Assembly: GCA_030831945.1 (NCBI GenBank)
Contig: JAURKC010000032.1
Span: 1-64,000, forward strand
Source: Ferruginibacter sp.
GTDB lineage: Bacteria; Bacteroidota; Bacteroidia; Chitinophagales; Chitinophagaceae
Direction: 5' to 3'
Length of the DNA stretch: 64,000 nucleotides
Shown piece after piece: positions 10,801-19,503 of the stretch. The translations under genes were made by a program, and so were the position numbers. The notes under the pieces were generated by a model. It was given only the letters and a program-made list of their open reading frames with translations, did not search any database and was not told where the DNA came from. The first letter of the stretch is position 1. Each line of letters starts with the position of its first letter.

Positions 10801-11403
10801 CACCACTGAATTATTGGAACCAGTAGAGTTATTATACATTGAATAATTACCGACAGATGAATTCAATCGACCTGAAGTATTATTGGTTAAAGACGCATAA
10901 CCTACGGAAGTATTATCGATTGCAGTAGTGTTTTTCATTAAAACACTATCACTAATACCTGTATTTCGACCAGCAATATCAACTTTCAAATATTTATTTT
11001 CGGCATAATTAGCGTACATAGCATACGGTACCGACAATAGCTGTGACAATCCAGTCACCACATACTTCCCTGTATTGGCAATGTCAATTTCGGTTTTCAT
11101 ATACAAATTGCCCAATGACCAGACGATCGAACCAAATTTTCCAATTATAGGAACTCCGTTTCCAATTACTGCAATAAACTGTCCATACTTATCCGTTTGA
11201 ACACTGGCTGTTTCACTATATCTTACTGTATTGCCAACACTATCCGTGCAGATAGAAAAACGAAGGCTTACCAATTTCGAAGCCACTACAAAGCCATTAT
11301 TATCTAATGCAATTCCTTGAAAATTAAACCCTTGAGGAGCTTGGGCTTGTACTGAACAATTAGCTGCCAGTAACACTAGGAGAAAAACGATTAACTTTTT
11401 CAT
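7822..11403 (-). CDS. Large adhesin-like protein: YadA-type head repeats plus C-terminal DUF1566 domain
   Basis: 1193 aa with a signal peptide (about 1-20). An N-terminal domain (about 22-130, QGFNFQGIALDNNGFVVAS) is common to Bacteroidota surface proteins. Three arrays of the NTAIGxxSLxxNTTGxxN repeat follow, like the left-handed beta-roll of YadA heads. Each array ends in a FIGNEAG/NKLVI unit and a (I/V)YGEFDNKK-INGDLTVTGK-like linker, near residues 335, 605 and 970. The C-terminus (about 1034-1193, GDVYQGGIVFYIDS, WYLPSKLELDLMY, YWSST) is a DUF1566/Lcl-like domain. No YadA membrane anchor and no T9SS sorting domain was seen, so how it is surface-displayed is unclear. First gene of the probable operon running to base 1. 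Confidence 0.85.
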   Translation of the reverse strand: MKKLIVFLLVLLAANCSVQAQAPQGFNFQGIALDNNGFVVASKLVSLRFSICTDSVGNTVRYSETASVQTDKYGQFIAVIGNGVPIIGKFGSIVWSLGNLYMKTEIDIANTGKYVVTGLSQLLSVPYAMYANYAENKYLKVDIAGRNTGISDSVLMKNTTAIDNTSVGYASLTNNTSGRLNSSVGNYSMYNNSTGSNNSVVGVGALNKNSTGGSNNAVGVNALYFNTTGSFNSAYGNSALYGNTTGTQNTAIGYNSMYVNSIGYQNTALGNRSLYLNTTGNNNTAIGYNSGAKLTTGAKNIFIGNEAGSNNNFVTTSNKLVIQNDSSLTPLIYGEFDNKKVTINGDLTVTGKLNESSGSGNIAKYIKTDSGRYNAGIFIGQDADFKLANNNNPSNLVIGIGAGYSLMSKPNTAISGYNNDNNVIIGNHAGGYLRADENANGGMAATLNVLVGNYVGEQMGAKSLSNTFIGWETARFSSASDWGGKLEGNVAIGGRALQYAKKANANVVLGDNTFNSSTNVNSNVALGNNLGYSFLKGDNNVLIGSSTLDSVSSGNKNIIIGSNAISKLNGDANVLIGYNVADQSKDSISNKLYIANSNTTSPLIYGEFDNKKLTINGDLTVTGKISGADGILSDAYGNTKAGSSALDNNKNSTTSGTVAIGDSALKYNYGIGNTAIGSKSMKSKYLSSSDANTAIGNSSLYSNTSGSANTSSGYQSMFSSTIGFSNTAVGTKSLYASTTGSRNTALGDSTMLKNTTGSYNTATGYLSLSSNTTGEFNSAYGSYSMEKNTTGNENIAFGGEAFRNNTTGSFNVAVGTGTLGSNTTGGENTAIGRRAMNDNHTGTFNTAIGQAALYANKTGSNNTAMGRTSLVYNTVGEFNTAIGATSITNNTTGSSNTGIGYNVLGANTTGNQNTAVGYNAGAKSTNGNKNIFIGYEAGNNFNFSSVSNKLVIDNSNRPDPLMVGDFSSRKLILNGDPASMATLEIKNGDTYISNPNKGIILTSPNGSCWRVTVDNAGALIRTSVACPSSLNPKLGDVYQGGIVFYIDSTGEHGLVAAATDQSAGGTGWGCSCTLISGLDSAFGSGSTNTAEIVRQCANAGIAAKECFDLVLNGYSDWYLPSKLELDLMYTKLKLNGLGNFLTNMPYWSSTPASYGSCGATGGAWTKNFGTGANIADARNGYAGTGAVRAIRSF

Positions 11404-11651
11404 ATCGGGATTATTTAAAAACTAAATGAATGCTGAATTTAAATTCAAGCTCATTCATCTTTTATATTATTTCAAAATAGAATTTCAAATTTAAGAGAAT
11501 CATTTTAAACGAAATATTCCCTAAAGGGTGTATTTTATAATTTCAAAAAAGCTAGTTTTTAATACTCATCCAAGGTTAATAAATATCAAAAGGATATTTA
11601 TACTGTATTATACAAACCTCAATTTCAACAAATTAGCAATTGTAAACAATT
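11404..11651. other. AT-rich intergenic region upstream of the adhesin operon
   Basis: 248 nt between the start of the head-repeat protein and the end of the upstream lipoprotein gene. It should hold the promoter of the surface operon. I see no clear TAnnTTTG element, hairpin or small gene. Confidence 0.4.
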
Positions 11652-12095
11652 CTATTTACTGAAATTTTCCCACCATTCTTCCAATGATCCACTGTTTCTA
11701 TAAAAGCCATAGAGTGTAAGTTTATTAACAGTCAAAGTTTTGATTTCAAATGTGTCCGACTTTGAATAACCTGCATTTGGGTAGCTAACAATTAAAATTG
11801 TTCCTTTAACCACAAAATTTGATGTGTCATAGCTGTAAACGGAATTATGCCAATTGCGTGAATAAACTTTACCCTCTGTTCTAAAATCAGCATATTCTCC
11901 TGTATGAGCAAGAGAGGTGTCCTTTTTTATAGGAGAGCCAGTTATTGTAAGCCAATTGACTGAATTATCATAGGTCCACTTTCCTATAATGGTGGGTGTA
12001 TTTACACTACTGTTAGTGGCTTCGTCTTTTTTACAAGAAATTACCAAAACAATTATTGTCAAAAAAACGACACTAAACCATATTTTCTCTTTCAT
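11652..12095 (-). CDS. Small lipoprotein, possibly lipocalin-like
   Basis: 147 aa. The N-terminus MKEKIWFSVVFLTIIVLVISCKKDE is a lipoprotein signal with lipobox VISC (Cys about 21). The mature part starts with a linker and then GKWTYD, the entry motif of many Bacteroidota lipocalin-like lipoproteins. A series of beta-strand-like segments (KGTILIVSYP, FEIKTLTVNKLTLYGFY) follows, ending in EEWWENFSK. Length fits that family. No catalytic residues are recognised. It stands alone, with 248 nt to the next gene downstream; the long terminator-like inverted repeat at 12225-12287 separates it from the upstream barrel gene. A role in binding a small hydrophobic ligand would be a guess. Confidence 0.65.
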   Translation of the reverse strand: MKEKIWFSVVFLTIIVLVISCKKDEATNSSVNTPTIIGKWTYDNSVNWLTITGSPIKKDTSLAHTGEYADFRTEGKVYSRNWHNSVYSYDTSNFVVKGTILIVSYPNAGYSKSDTFEIKTLTVNKLTLYGFYRNSGSLEEWWENFSK

Positions 12096-12224
12096 ATTAT
12101 AATAATTATTCTGGTTAGCTCCGCTTTCAAGGATTAATTTTTTAACCTGTACTATTCGAATTTATCAATTTACTATTCAGCTTTTCTCTATTCAAAAACT
12201 AAATATTGCTTAACTTCATAAATC

Positions 12225-12287
12225 ATCAAAAACAAAAAGTCCGTTCAAGATTATTAAAAATAACTGAACGGACTTTTTGTTTTTGAT
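12225..12287 (-). terminator. Perfect 23-bp inverted repeat, terminator of the outer-membrane barrel gene
   Basis: Arms at 12225-12247 and 12265-12287 are exact reverse complements with a 17-nt loop. The core is AAAAAGTCCGTTCA / TGAACGGACTTTTT, so both strands have an A-tract/T-tract and it could act in both directions. It lies downstream of the barrel gene (minus strand) and upstream of the small lipoprotein gene. Confidence 0.75.
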
Positions 12288-12352
12288 AATTATTTTAAAA
12301 ATTAAAACTCTAGTTTAAATAGGCAATTAAAATAATTGAATTTACTTTAAAA

Positions 12353-12988
12353 TCATTTACCTCCAAAAAGGTAGCCCAATTTAAAATTAAGTCCATTAGT
12401 CTTTAAAAAACCATCAGCAGCATTAGTTCCTGGAACTAGATCAGTGAATCCAATGGCATATCCAAGAGAAAGAGTAACCCCGCCATTCATTTTAATTCCA
12501 GCAAGCAAATTGCCACCAAAATCAGTACCCTTTAAATGGGTGTAGTTATCAGTACTTGAAGTAGCACCATCAAATTTGATTTTATTAGACCATGTACCAT
12601 ATTTAGTATTACCTGAAACACCAAAACCTATAGAAGGACCACCACCTAAAAATATGGTTGAGCTACCACCTGTAGGTATGTCAAAAACCAAATTTAATGG
12701 AATCTCAAAAAAGTTTAAAGTAGACTCTATCGTTTCACCTTCGATATCACCAGAATATCCTTTTTGAATAAAATTTAATTCTGGTTTAAAAAAAACTTTC
12801 TTTGCTAAAGGTATTTGAGCTACTACACCTAATACAACTCCAAATTTTGACTTGGTAACAATCGGATCGTTATCCAATTCACCAACTACATTGGCAATAT
12901 TTCCACCTATTTGTGCACCAAATTTAACTTGTGCAGTAACAGCTAGAGAAATAAACGAAATAAAAGCGATTAAAATGACTTTTTTCAT
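12353..12988 (-). CDS. Outer-membrane beta-barrel protein (OMP_b-brl-like, porin family)
   Basis: 211 aa with a cleavable signal peptide (about 1-19, ending VTAQ). The body is alternating hydrophobic/polar strands with aromatic girdles: KFGAQIGGNIANVVGE, FKPELNFIQKGYSG, FFEIPLNLVFDIP, FLGGGPSIGFGVSG, NLLAGIKMNGGVTLSLGYAIG. It ends with FKLGYLFGGK, a typical final strand. This matches the small 8-strand outer-membrane barrels abundant in Bacteroidota (PF13568-like). Transport or adhesion specificity cannot be told. It is monocistronic by position: a strong terminator-like inverted repeat follows, and a 400-nt non-coding region with an AT palindrome precedes it. Confidence 0.75.
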   Translation of the reverse strand: MKKVILIAFISFISLAVTAQVKFGAQIGGNIANVVGELDNDPIVTKSKFGVVLGVVAQIPLAKKVFFKPELNFIQKGYSGDIEGETIESTLNFFEIPLNLVFDIPTGGSSTIFLGGGPSIGFGVSGNTKYGTWSNKIKFDGATSSTDNYTHLKGTDFGGNLLAGIKMNGGVTLSLGYAIGFTDLVPGTNAADGFLKTNGLNFKLGYLFGGK

Positions 12989-13388
12989 AAATAAAATTTA
13001 ACGGTTAATGTTTTTAAAATAAAATATATACAAAATTAATTTTTTTTTAATTCACTTTAAAAAAAATTAACATTAAATACACATAATCGATCTAATTCTA
13101 TTTTAAGTCCATAATAATTTATTTATCAACAAAGTATATATATAATATATATATACTTTGTTGTATAAAAATACACATTGCACGATTTAGAACTTACTTC
13201 TTTTGATGAATTTGTTTAAATAGTCGCTTAAGTAATTATTTTTCCTACTTTAATAATGAAACAATAGGCTTTATTTTTACCTAATCTCCAACTTCTAAAA
13301 AAGCAAGAAAAAGAACATTTAATGGACTCTACTTAAAATCTTTTCCAGGACTAATAAAATGAGGTTGTATGAAGAAAAATTTTAAAAA
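12989..13388. other. 400-nt AT-rich non-coding region upstream of the barrel gene
   Basis: Very A/T-rich stretch between the barrel gene start and the end of the efflux operon. The only structured element seen is the near-perfect palindrome at 13127-13163. No open frame of note and no recognised RNA. Confidence 0.5.
13127..13163. repeat. AT palindrome with CAACAAAG / CTTTGTTG ends
   Basis: A 37-nt inverted repeat: 17-nt arms starting CAACAAAGTATAT and mirrored by ATATACTTTGTTG around a 3-nt centre. No T-run follows, so it is not a typical intrinsic terminator. It could be a cruciform, an operator, or a weak terminator for the efflux operon. Confidence 0.6.
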
Positions 13389-14528
13389 CTATTTGAATAC
13401 TAACCGTTTCGCCGCAGCCACCCCATTTCTAATTTCTTCACTTGCTCGAGTGAGAATGGTATCTCCTGATTGAATGGCACCAAATATTTCTGTTTTGCCA
13501 TCAAAGGTTCTGCCAGTTTTGATAGGTACCCAAAGATTTAAATTGTTATGAACTGAAATAACATACACCCCAATCGATGCATTTAAAATAGCAGAACTGG
13601 GTACACTATACGCATTGGCATTCACTGATAGTGGAATCGACACCTCGGCTACCATGCCAGGTATCAATTGGTGTTTAGTATTCATTACATCCATTTCAAT
13701 ATGCTGAGAACGAAGTTTAGCATCCAAAGAACCGGCGAGTCTAGCAATTTTTGCATGAAACTTTTCTCCAGCTATCGAGTTTAAATAAAATTCTACCTCA
13801 CTTTTTGTATTCACATAGGCAGTGTAGGCCTCAGGAATACTTACCACTAATCGTAATTTACTATGATCTTTCAAAGTGAATAAAGGTAAATCAGATCCTT
13901 TGCCAGAAGGACCTACATAGGCACCAGTACTTACATTTCTGTTGGTAATGACTCCGCTGAATGGAGCTTTTATTTTTAAATATTCTTTCGTGCTTACGAT
14001 CTCTTGATAAAAAGATTTAGCCGCTTGTAATTGCGCTAAGTCTGATTGCTGTTTGGAATTCGCTTGGTCTAAATCATTTTTAGAAATAGTACCCGGGGTT
14101 TTATTTGTTTCAAATAAACGATCATAGGTTGCCTTGCTAGCATAATAGATTGCTTCCTGAGATTTTAATTTTGATTCAGCAGCAGCTAATTGAGAATTTA
14201 TTTCTGGCGCCTCTAACTCCGCAAGAAGCTGACCAGCCTTTACTTCAGAGCCAACATCCACTAATAATCTTTTAATATAACTACTCACTTTAGCATATAA
14301 ATCTACTTGCTGATTGGCAATCAATTCTCCTGGAATTTTAATCGAAGAAGTTAAATCACTTTTCCTTAAAATAAAAGCTTCTACCTCTGGTGTCTTCGCA
14401 ACTTCAACTTTCGCTTTTTCATTTTCAGGTGTATCACTCTTTTTACTATTGCAACTAAATAGCAATATCACCATTAACAAAAGCAGTATTCTATTCACAA
14501 CATTATTTGAAGCAAAAATATATTTCAT
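13389..14528 (-). CDS. RND efflux periplasmic adaptor subunit (HlyD/MFP family), lipoprotein
   Basis: 379 aa. An N-terminal hydrophobic segment ends in a lipobox LLFSC (Cys 26), so it is probably lipid-anchored. The order typical of membrane fusion proteins follows: a first barrel/lipoyl half (IKIPGELIANQQVDLYAKVSSY), GSEVKAGQLLAELEAPE, a coiled-coil hairpin (about 105-170), the second lipoyl half (IKAPFSGVITNRNVSTGAYV), a beta-barrel and a C-terminal membrane-proximal domain. It links the inner-membrane pump to the TolC-like channel. It is the last gene of a three-gene operon, 9 nt after the pump gene, in the order OMF, pump, adaptor. Substrate unknown. Confidence 0.9.
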   Translation of the reverse strand: MKYIFASNNVVNRILLLLMVILLFSCNSKKSDTPENEKAKVEVAKTPEVEAFILRKSDLTSSIKIPGELIANQQVDLYAKVSSYIKRLLVDVGSEVKAGQLLAELEAPEINSQLAAAESKLKSQEAIYYASKATYDRLFETNKTPGTISKNDLDQANSKQQSDLAQLQAAKSFYQEIVSTKEYLKIKAPFSGVITNRNVSTGAYVGPSGKGSDLPLFTLKDHSKLRLVVSIPEAYTAYVNTKSEVEFYLNSIAGEKFHAKIARLAGSLDAKLRSQHIEMDVMNTKHQLIPGMVAEVSIPLSVNANAYSVPSSAILNASIGVYVISVHNNLNLWVPIKTGRTFDGKTEIFGAIQSGDTILTRASEEIRNGVAAAKRLVFK

Positions 14529-14537
14529 ATATAAAGG

Positions 14538-17500
14538 TTATTTTAAATTTTGTGTAGGATGAAGTGAAGGAATATAATGGGAACTCTCTTCATCTTCTGG
14601 ATCTAATGATACGCTTGCTGTAGAAGCCTTTACTTGTCCCCATGCAAAAACTAAAGGAAGAATAAATAAAGCCGCAAAAGTTGACAAAAATAATCCGCCA
14701 ATCACTGCTCTGCCGAGTGGCGAAGATTGATCTCCCGCTTCACCAATACCTAGCGCCATCGGAACCATACCGGCAATCATTGCTGCTGCAGTCATTACAA
14801 TCGGACGTAATCTCAACGCTGCAGCCTCTTTTGCTGATAGCATCGCATTGCCATTATACTTTCTTAATTGCTCTGCATTAGTGATCAATAAAACTGCATT
14901 AGATATGGAAACCCCTACCGACATAATCATGCCCATGTAAGATTGTAGATTTAAAGTAGATCCACACAATATCAATAATGATAAGGACCCTAATAATACA
15001 GCTGGCACAGTAGTTAATACAATTGTAGAAACTTTAAAAGATTGAAAATTAGCGGCCAACATTAAAAATATTACGATGATAGCAACGATCAAACCATTTT
15101 GTAAACTATCCAGTGTTTCATTCAACGTATTACTTAAACCAATCAATTCCACATTGACTCCACGCGGTAAAGTGCCTAGATCTTCAATTGCTTTATTGAC
15201 ATCTTTTGCTGCAGTTCCTAAATCTTTTTTAAACATGTTTGCGGTTACTGTTAAAACAGGCAATGCGCCTAAGTTATCAGTTTCTCCATAAGTTGAATCG
15301 ATTGTAAAAGTGGCTACATCGCCTAACAATGGTCTGGATGAATTTTTTAAAATTGGAATCTCTCCCATCTCTTCTCTACTTGTCATTTTATTCTCTGGTA
15401 TCTGCACTTGAACAGCATAGGCAACGCCCGCCTTTTCATCAATCCAAGTATTTTTTTCTACATACCTAGACGAAGAGGTGGAAGCAGTTAATGACCTTGA
15501 AATATCGGATATATCTACTCCTAATTGCGCGGCTCTTACTCGATCAATATTAATATTAATAGCAGGATAACTAATCGATTGTCCTAACTGTGCATCTCTA
15601 AAATAAGGTATCTTATTTAATTTCCCTATTAATTTTTGAGCATATTCTTCATTCACTTTTTTATCTCTTCCAGAAAATCTTATTTCTATTGGCGTAGGTG
15701 AACCTTGACTCAATATCTTTTCCGTTAATTCAATTGGCTCAAATGAAAGTTTAATTCGATTATCAATCAGCTTAGATGTATTTCTAATTTTATCTTTCAG
15801 CTCATCCAGATCTACTTTTACATTTTCTTTCAACGCTATTTGCAAAACAGCTTCATGCGGTCCAGCCATCCAAAGAAAAATAGGACTCATTGAAAATAAT
15901 TGAGGATGCATCCCCACATAAGCAGAAGTGATAGAAATATTTTCTTTACCAACAGTTTTGGTAATACTATCCATTAATTGAAGCGTAGTCAATTCGGTAT
16001 GCTCGACTCTTGTTCCATCAGGTAAACGCATTCTCACCATAAATTGTCCACCATTCACTTTAGGCAATACATCATGACCAATACTTTTAATTAAATAACC
16101 GGCACCTAAACAAACTAAAAGTAGATAAATAATAACAATAGGTTTTCTATAAGGCATCATCCTAGATATAAAATCGAGATACCTTTTTCTTATTCTTTCA
16201 AAAGGAGACATTTTCTCCTTGGTAATATTTTTTTCAATTAAACTAGCTTTTTGACTCCAAGTATCTGCTTCACCTGAGGCATCTAATCCAGCTGCAGCAA
16301 ATTCTTCACCATCAGTCATATCCTTACCATCTGGTCTTTTATGATGTTTTACTTTCATAATCCAATTAGCCATCACTGGTACAAATGTTTGTGCTAAAAA
16401 ATAAGAAACGACCATACTAAATCCTATTGCCATAGCCAGTGGTAAAAATAAAGACCCAGGAATTCCACTCATTGTAAAAGCAGGTGCAAATACTGCTAGG
16501 ATACAAAACAAAATCAACAATTTAGGAAAGGCAATTTCTTTACAAGCATCCCATATAGCAAGGGCTTTAGGTTTACCCATATCCAAATGCTGATGAATAT
16601 TTTCAATCGTAACCGTACTTTCATCTACTAATATTCCGACGGCAAGTGCCAAACCACTTAAGGTCATAATATTAATCGTTTGCCCAAATAGATTTAAAAA
16701 AAGTACTGCAGAAATAATAGAAGTAGGAATGGTTAAAATAACAATCAGCGCTCCTCTTAAATCACCCAGAAAAAGTACCACCATTAAAGCGGTAAGAATT
16801 GCACCAATAACCCCTTCACTCAAGAGGCTCTTTACCGCATTAATCACATACGTAGACTGATCAAATTCATAGGTTAGTTTTACATCTTCAGGTAATTGAG
16901 CCTGCATTTTAGGCATCTCCTTCTTTAAATTCTGAACCACTTCCCAGGTAGATGCATCCGCACCTTTTGCAATACTGATATAAACAGAACGTCTTCCATT
17001 AACCAATGCATATCCTGATGTAACATCTGCACCATCCTCAACAGTGGCAACATCTTTTAAATATAAATTCTGAACTCCTCCTTTAAAGAGAGGAATATTT
17101 TCAAAATCACTGATGTTTTTAATCACTGTATTAGCTGGAGTGATATAATTTTTATCTCCCATCCGCACATTTCCAGAAGGTGTTGGTTGATTATTAATGC
17201 GCATAGCTTCTACCAATTGGTCGGGTGTTAAATTATGCAACCTTAATAATTCTGGATCTGCTTTGATCACTACGGTTCTTACGTTTCCACCAAAGGGAGG
17301 CGAACCAATTAAACCTGGCACAGTAGTAAATGTAGAACGAACATAGATATTAGCCATATTCAACAATTCGTTATTGCTTCTTTTAGAACTACTCAAAACT
17401 AATTGTCCAACTGGTAATGTGGAGGCATCAAAACGGATAATGAAAGGTGGACTGGAGCCTGGAGGAAAATTGGTTTGCGCTCTATTTCCAAAAGAACTCA

Positions 17501-17822
17501 CTTCAGCAGCAGCCTGCGCCATATTGGTTCCAGGATAAAAATTAATTTTCATTAATGTCAGTCCCTGAATATTTTTTGTCTCTATACTTTTTATACCGTT
17601 TACAAAAAGAAAAATATTGATGTATTGTTTCGCAAAAAAAGATTCCATTTGTGAAGGAGTATATCCACCAAATGGATGAGAAATATAAATAACCGGCATA
17701 TCCAATGTAGGAAATATGTCAATCTTAATTGTTTTCAGCGCTTTGACCCCAAAAAATAAAAGCCCTGCTGCCAATACAAGAATGGTAATAGGCTTTCGTA
17801 ATGCAAAACGAATTAAATTCAT
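14538..17822 (-). CDS. RND efflux transporter permease (AcrB/CzcA superfamily)
   Basis: 1094 aa, close to the usual 1030-1100. It shows the RND layout: TM1 near residues 10-28, a large periplasmic loop, TM2-6 with GQTINIMTLSGLALAVGILVDEST, a long cytoplasmic linker near 490-545 (KHHKRPDGKDMTDGEEF), a second periplasmic loop and TM8-12 ending near 1065. Proton-relay acids are seen as D400-E401 in GILVDES, where AcrB has Asp-Asp. In the second half TM10 carries GMIMSVGVSISNAVLLITNA. The C-terminal tail is about 30 polar residues. It drives efflux in complex with the adjacent adaptor and TolC-like gene. Organic compounds or metals cannot be distinguished; the motif is closer to broad hydrophobe pumps. 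Confidence 0.92.
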   Translation of the reverse strand: MNLIRFALRKPITILVLAAGLLFFGVKALKTIKIDIFPTLDMPVIYISHPFGGYTPSQMESFFAKQYINIFLFVNGIKSIETKNIQGLTLMKINFYPGTNMAQAAAEVSSFGNRAQTNFPPGSSPPFIIRFDASTLPVGQLVLSSSKRSNNELLNMANIYVRSTFTTVPGLIGSPPFGGNVRTVVIKADPELLRLHNLTPDQLVEAMRINNQPTPSGNVRMGDKNYITPANTVIKNISDFENIPLFKGGVQNLYLKDVATVEDGADVTSGYALVNGRRSVYISIAKGADASTWEVVQNLKKEMPKMQAQLPEDVKLTYEFDQSTYVINAVKSLLSEGVIGAILTALMVVLFLGDLRGALIVILTIPTSIISAVLFLNLFGQTINIMTLSGLALAVGILVDESTVTIENIHQHLDMGKPKALAIWDACKEIAFPKLLILFCILAVFAPAFTMSGIPGSLFLPLAMAIGFSMVVSYFLAQTFVPVMANWIMKVKHHKRPDGKDMTDGEEFAAAGLDASGEADTWSQKASLIEKNITKEKMSPFERIRKRYLDFISRMMPYRKPIVIIYLLLVCLGAGYLIKSIGHDVLPKVNGGQFMVRMRLPDGTRVEHTELTTLQLMDSITKTVGKENISITSAYVGMHPQLFSMSPIFLWMAGPHEAVLQIALKENVKVDLDELKDKIRNTSKLIDNRIKLSFEPIELTEKILSQGSPTPIEIRFSGRDKKVNEEYAQKLIGKLNKIPYFRDAQLGQSISYPAININIDRVRAAQLGVDISDISRSLTASTSSSRYVEKNTWIDEKAGVAYAVQVQIPENKMTSREEMGEIPILKNSSRPLLGDVATFTIDSTYGETDNLGALPVLTVTANMFKKDLGTAAKDVNKAIEDLGTLPRGVNVELIGLSNTLNETLDSLQNGLIVAIIVIFLMLAANFQSFKVSTIVLTTVPAVLLGSLSLLILCGSTLNLQSYMGMIMSVGVSISNAVLLITNAEQLRKYNGNAMLSAKEAAALRLRPIVMTAAAMIAGMVPMALGIGEAGDQSSPLGRAVIGGLFLSTFAALFILPLVFAWGQVKASTASVSLDPEDEESSHYIPSLHPTQNLK

Positions 17823-17860
17823 AAAGAAGTATAATTATTTCAATTAAAAACTAATAGCTA

Positions 17861-19258
17861 TTAAAACTGGTTTTCAAATATGCTAAAGTCCCCACTAGAG
17901 GCCGCCTTTAGCAAAAGCGCTTGCCAAACATTATTATAGGCAATATCTCTATCTGTTTCTGCCCTCACCAATACATAGAGTGTTTGAGTAAGGTCTACTA
18001 AATTTGTTAACCCATTTTTATACAACACTGATTTTTGGATATAAGCATCTGTTGCAGCTTTTATCTGTACAGGTGTTTCGTTATAAATGCGAAGCGCATT
18101 TTTTATCTTAACATCCGACAATTGCAATTGCGCATTTATTTGTTGGTTAACAAGATCATATTCATCTTGCAACCCCTTGCTTATTAAGTTTTGAGATTTT
18201 AACTGTTGGACAATTCTGTAGGGTTGCGTAATATTCCAGGTTACACCCACCGCCAACAAATAATTCGAACGCGATGGAGAAATCCCTGACCAATAATTTT
18301 TGGTAAAATCAAGTTGATTGATCGGATAATCACTTCTAAAACCAGAACCCCTTCCTTGTAGAACTCCTGCGGCGGTGAATACTGGATAGGAACTTGTTTT
18401 AATAAACCGAGATAGTGCATCACTAGCATTTATTCTACTTTGATAAAACTGAAGTAAGGGATGCTTTTGAATAGCTACTGAATCTGCTGAAATTTTCGGA
18501 ATTCGATGGGTAAAAAAACTATCCAAGATATAAACCTGCGGGGCTATTCCTAGTAATTGAAACAATTCGTTTGACAAAGCAGCCTCTTGATCAATAGATT
18601 TAGTTAAAACTATTTTTGCTGAAGAATATTCTGCATTTGCTTGAGACGAATCGACACCAGGTATTATTCCACTTAAAACCTTTGCTACAGCAATACGTCG
18701 AAAAGTATCTGCTCTATTTAGATTTTTTTCATAAGAACTTTTCAATTGCTTGGCAGCAATAAGATTCAAATAGGCTGCTGCAATTTTAATTTTATGCTGA
18801 AATAATTCTTGATCAAGATCTTTACTGTCTTTTTTAGCAATCGCTTCGGCGACTTTTACTCTTTCCTTAGCTTTACCAAATGCAAAAAAATCCCAATTAA
18901 TATTGGTTACATAAGATGCCCCAAATGCAGCATTATTATTTTGCTGAGCAAAGGGAGGACCTGAAGAGGCAATACCTAAGCCATTGAAACCGAATAAAGG
19001 ACCAAATTGCCCATTCACTGTACCAAAATCATGCTGTGCACTTAGATTAAAATTGGGTAGATTTTCTTTCTTCGCTTGCTCAACAGAAATTTTAGAAGCC
19101 TCAGCGTAGTTGGTCTTTGCTTTGATAATGCCGTAATTTTTTATTCCCTCAGCTAAGGCATCTTTTAATGAAAAAACTTTCTGACCATAGGAATGGCTGA
19201 ATTTCAGCAACGTTATAAAAACAAAGAAAACTATGGATCTATTTCTGCTAGTAACCAT
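17861..19258 (-). CDS. TolC-like outer-membrane efflux protein
   Basis: 465 aa with a signal peptide (about 5-25, ending SYGQ). The two-repeat architecture of outer-membrane factors is visible: long amphipathic helices (AEAIAKKDSKDLDQELFQHKIKIAAAYLNLIAAK and LVNQQINAQLQLSDVKIKN) alternate with beta segments (FNLSAQHDFG, LLAVGVTWNITQPY). The C-terminal helix pair, YKNGLTNLVDLTQTLYVLVRAETDRDIAYNNVWQALL, is the classic OEP ending. It provides the outer-membrane duct for the RND pump encoded 38 nt downstream and is the first gene of the operon. No obvious regulator gene lies beside it. Confidence 0.9.
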   Translation of the reverse strand: MVTSRNRSIVFFVFITLLKFSHSYGQKVFSLKDALAEGIKNYGIIKAKTNYAEASKISVEQAKKENLPNFNLSAQHDFGTVNGQFGPLFGFNGLGIASSGPPFAQQNNNAAFGASYVTNINWDFFAFGKAKERVKVAEAIAKKDSKDLDQELFQHKIKIAAAYLNLIAAKQLKSSYEKNLNRADTFRRIAVAKVLSGIIPGVDSSQANAEYSSAKIVLTKSIDQEAALSNELFQLLGIAPQVYILDSFFTHRIPKISADSVAIQKHPLLQFYQSRINASDALSRFIKTSSYPVFTAAGVLQGRGSGFRSDYPINQLDFTKNYWSGISPSRSNYLLAVGVTWNITQPYRIVQQLKSQNLISKGLQDEYDLVNQQINAQLQLSDVKIKNALRIYNETPVQIKAATDAYIQKSVLYKNGLTNLVDLTQTLYVLVRAETDRDIAYNNVWQALLLKAASSGDFSIFENQF

Positions 19259-19503
19259 TTTGTATTAAAGATTATTGGAATAGAATATTTAACTGCTCAA
19301 CAAGGCCTTAAAAATAGCCATTATTTTATTGACTCGAATCGAATTAGAAAAAATTGAAATTTTAGCAAATTGGATAGATATATTTAAATAAAAATAAGCT
19401 TCTCCCTTTTGATTTAGGAGAAATTAAAGCAGGCAAAGCAATAGCTTGATCTTTTTTCCGCTGATTAGTCCTCTATTTAAAAAATCACTAGCAATTTAGT
19501 TCC

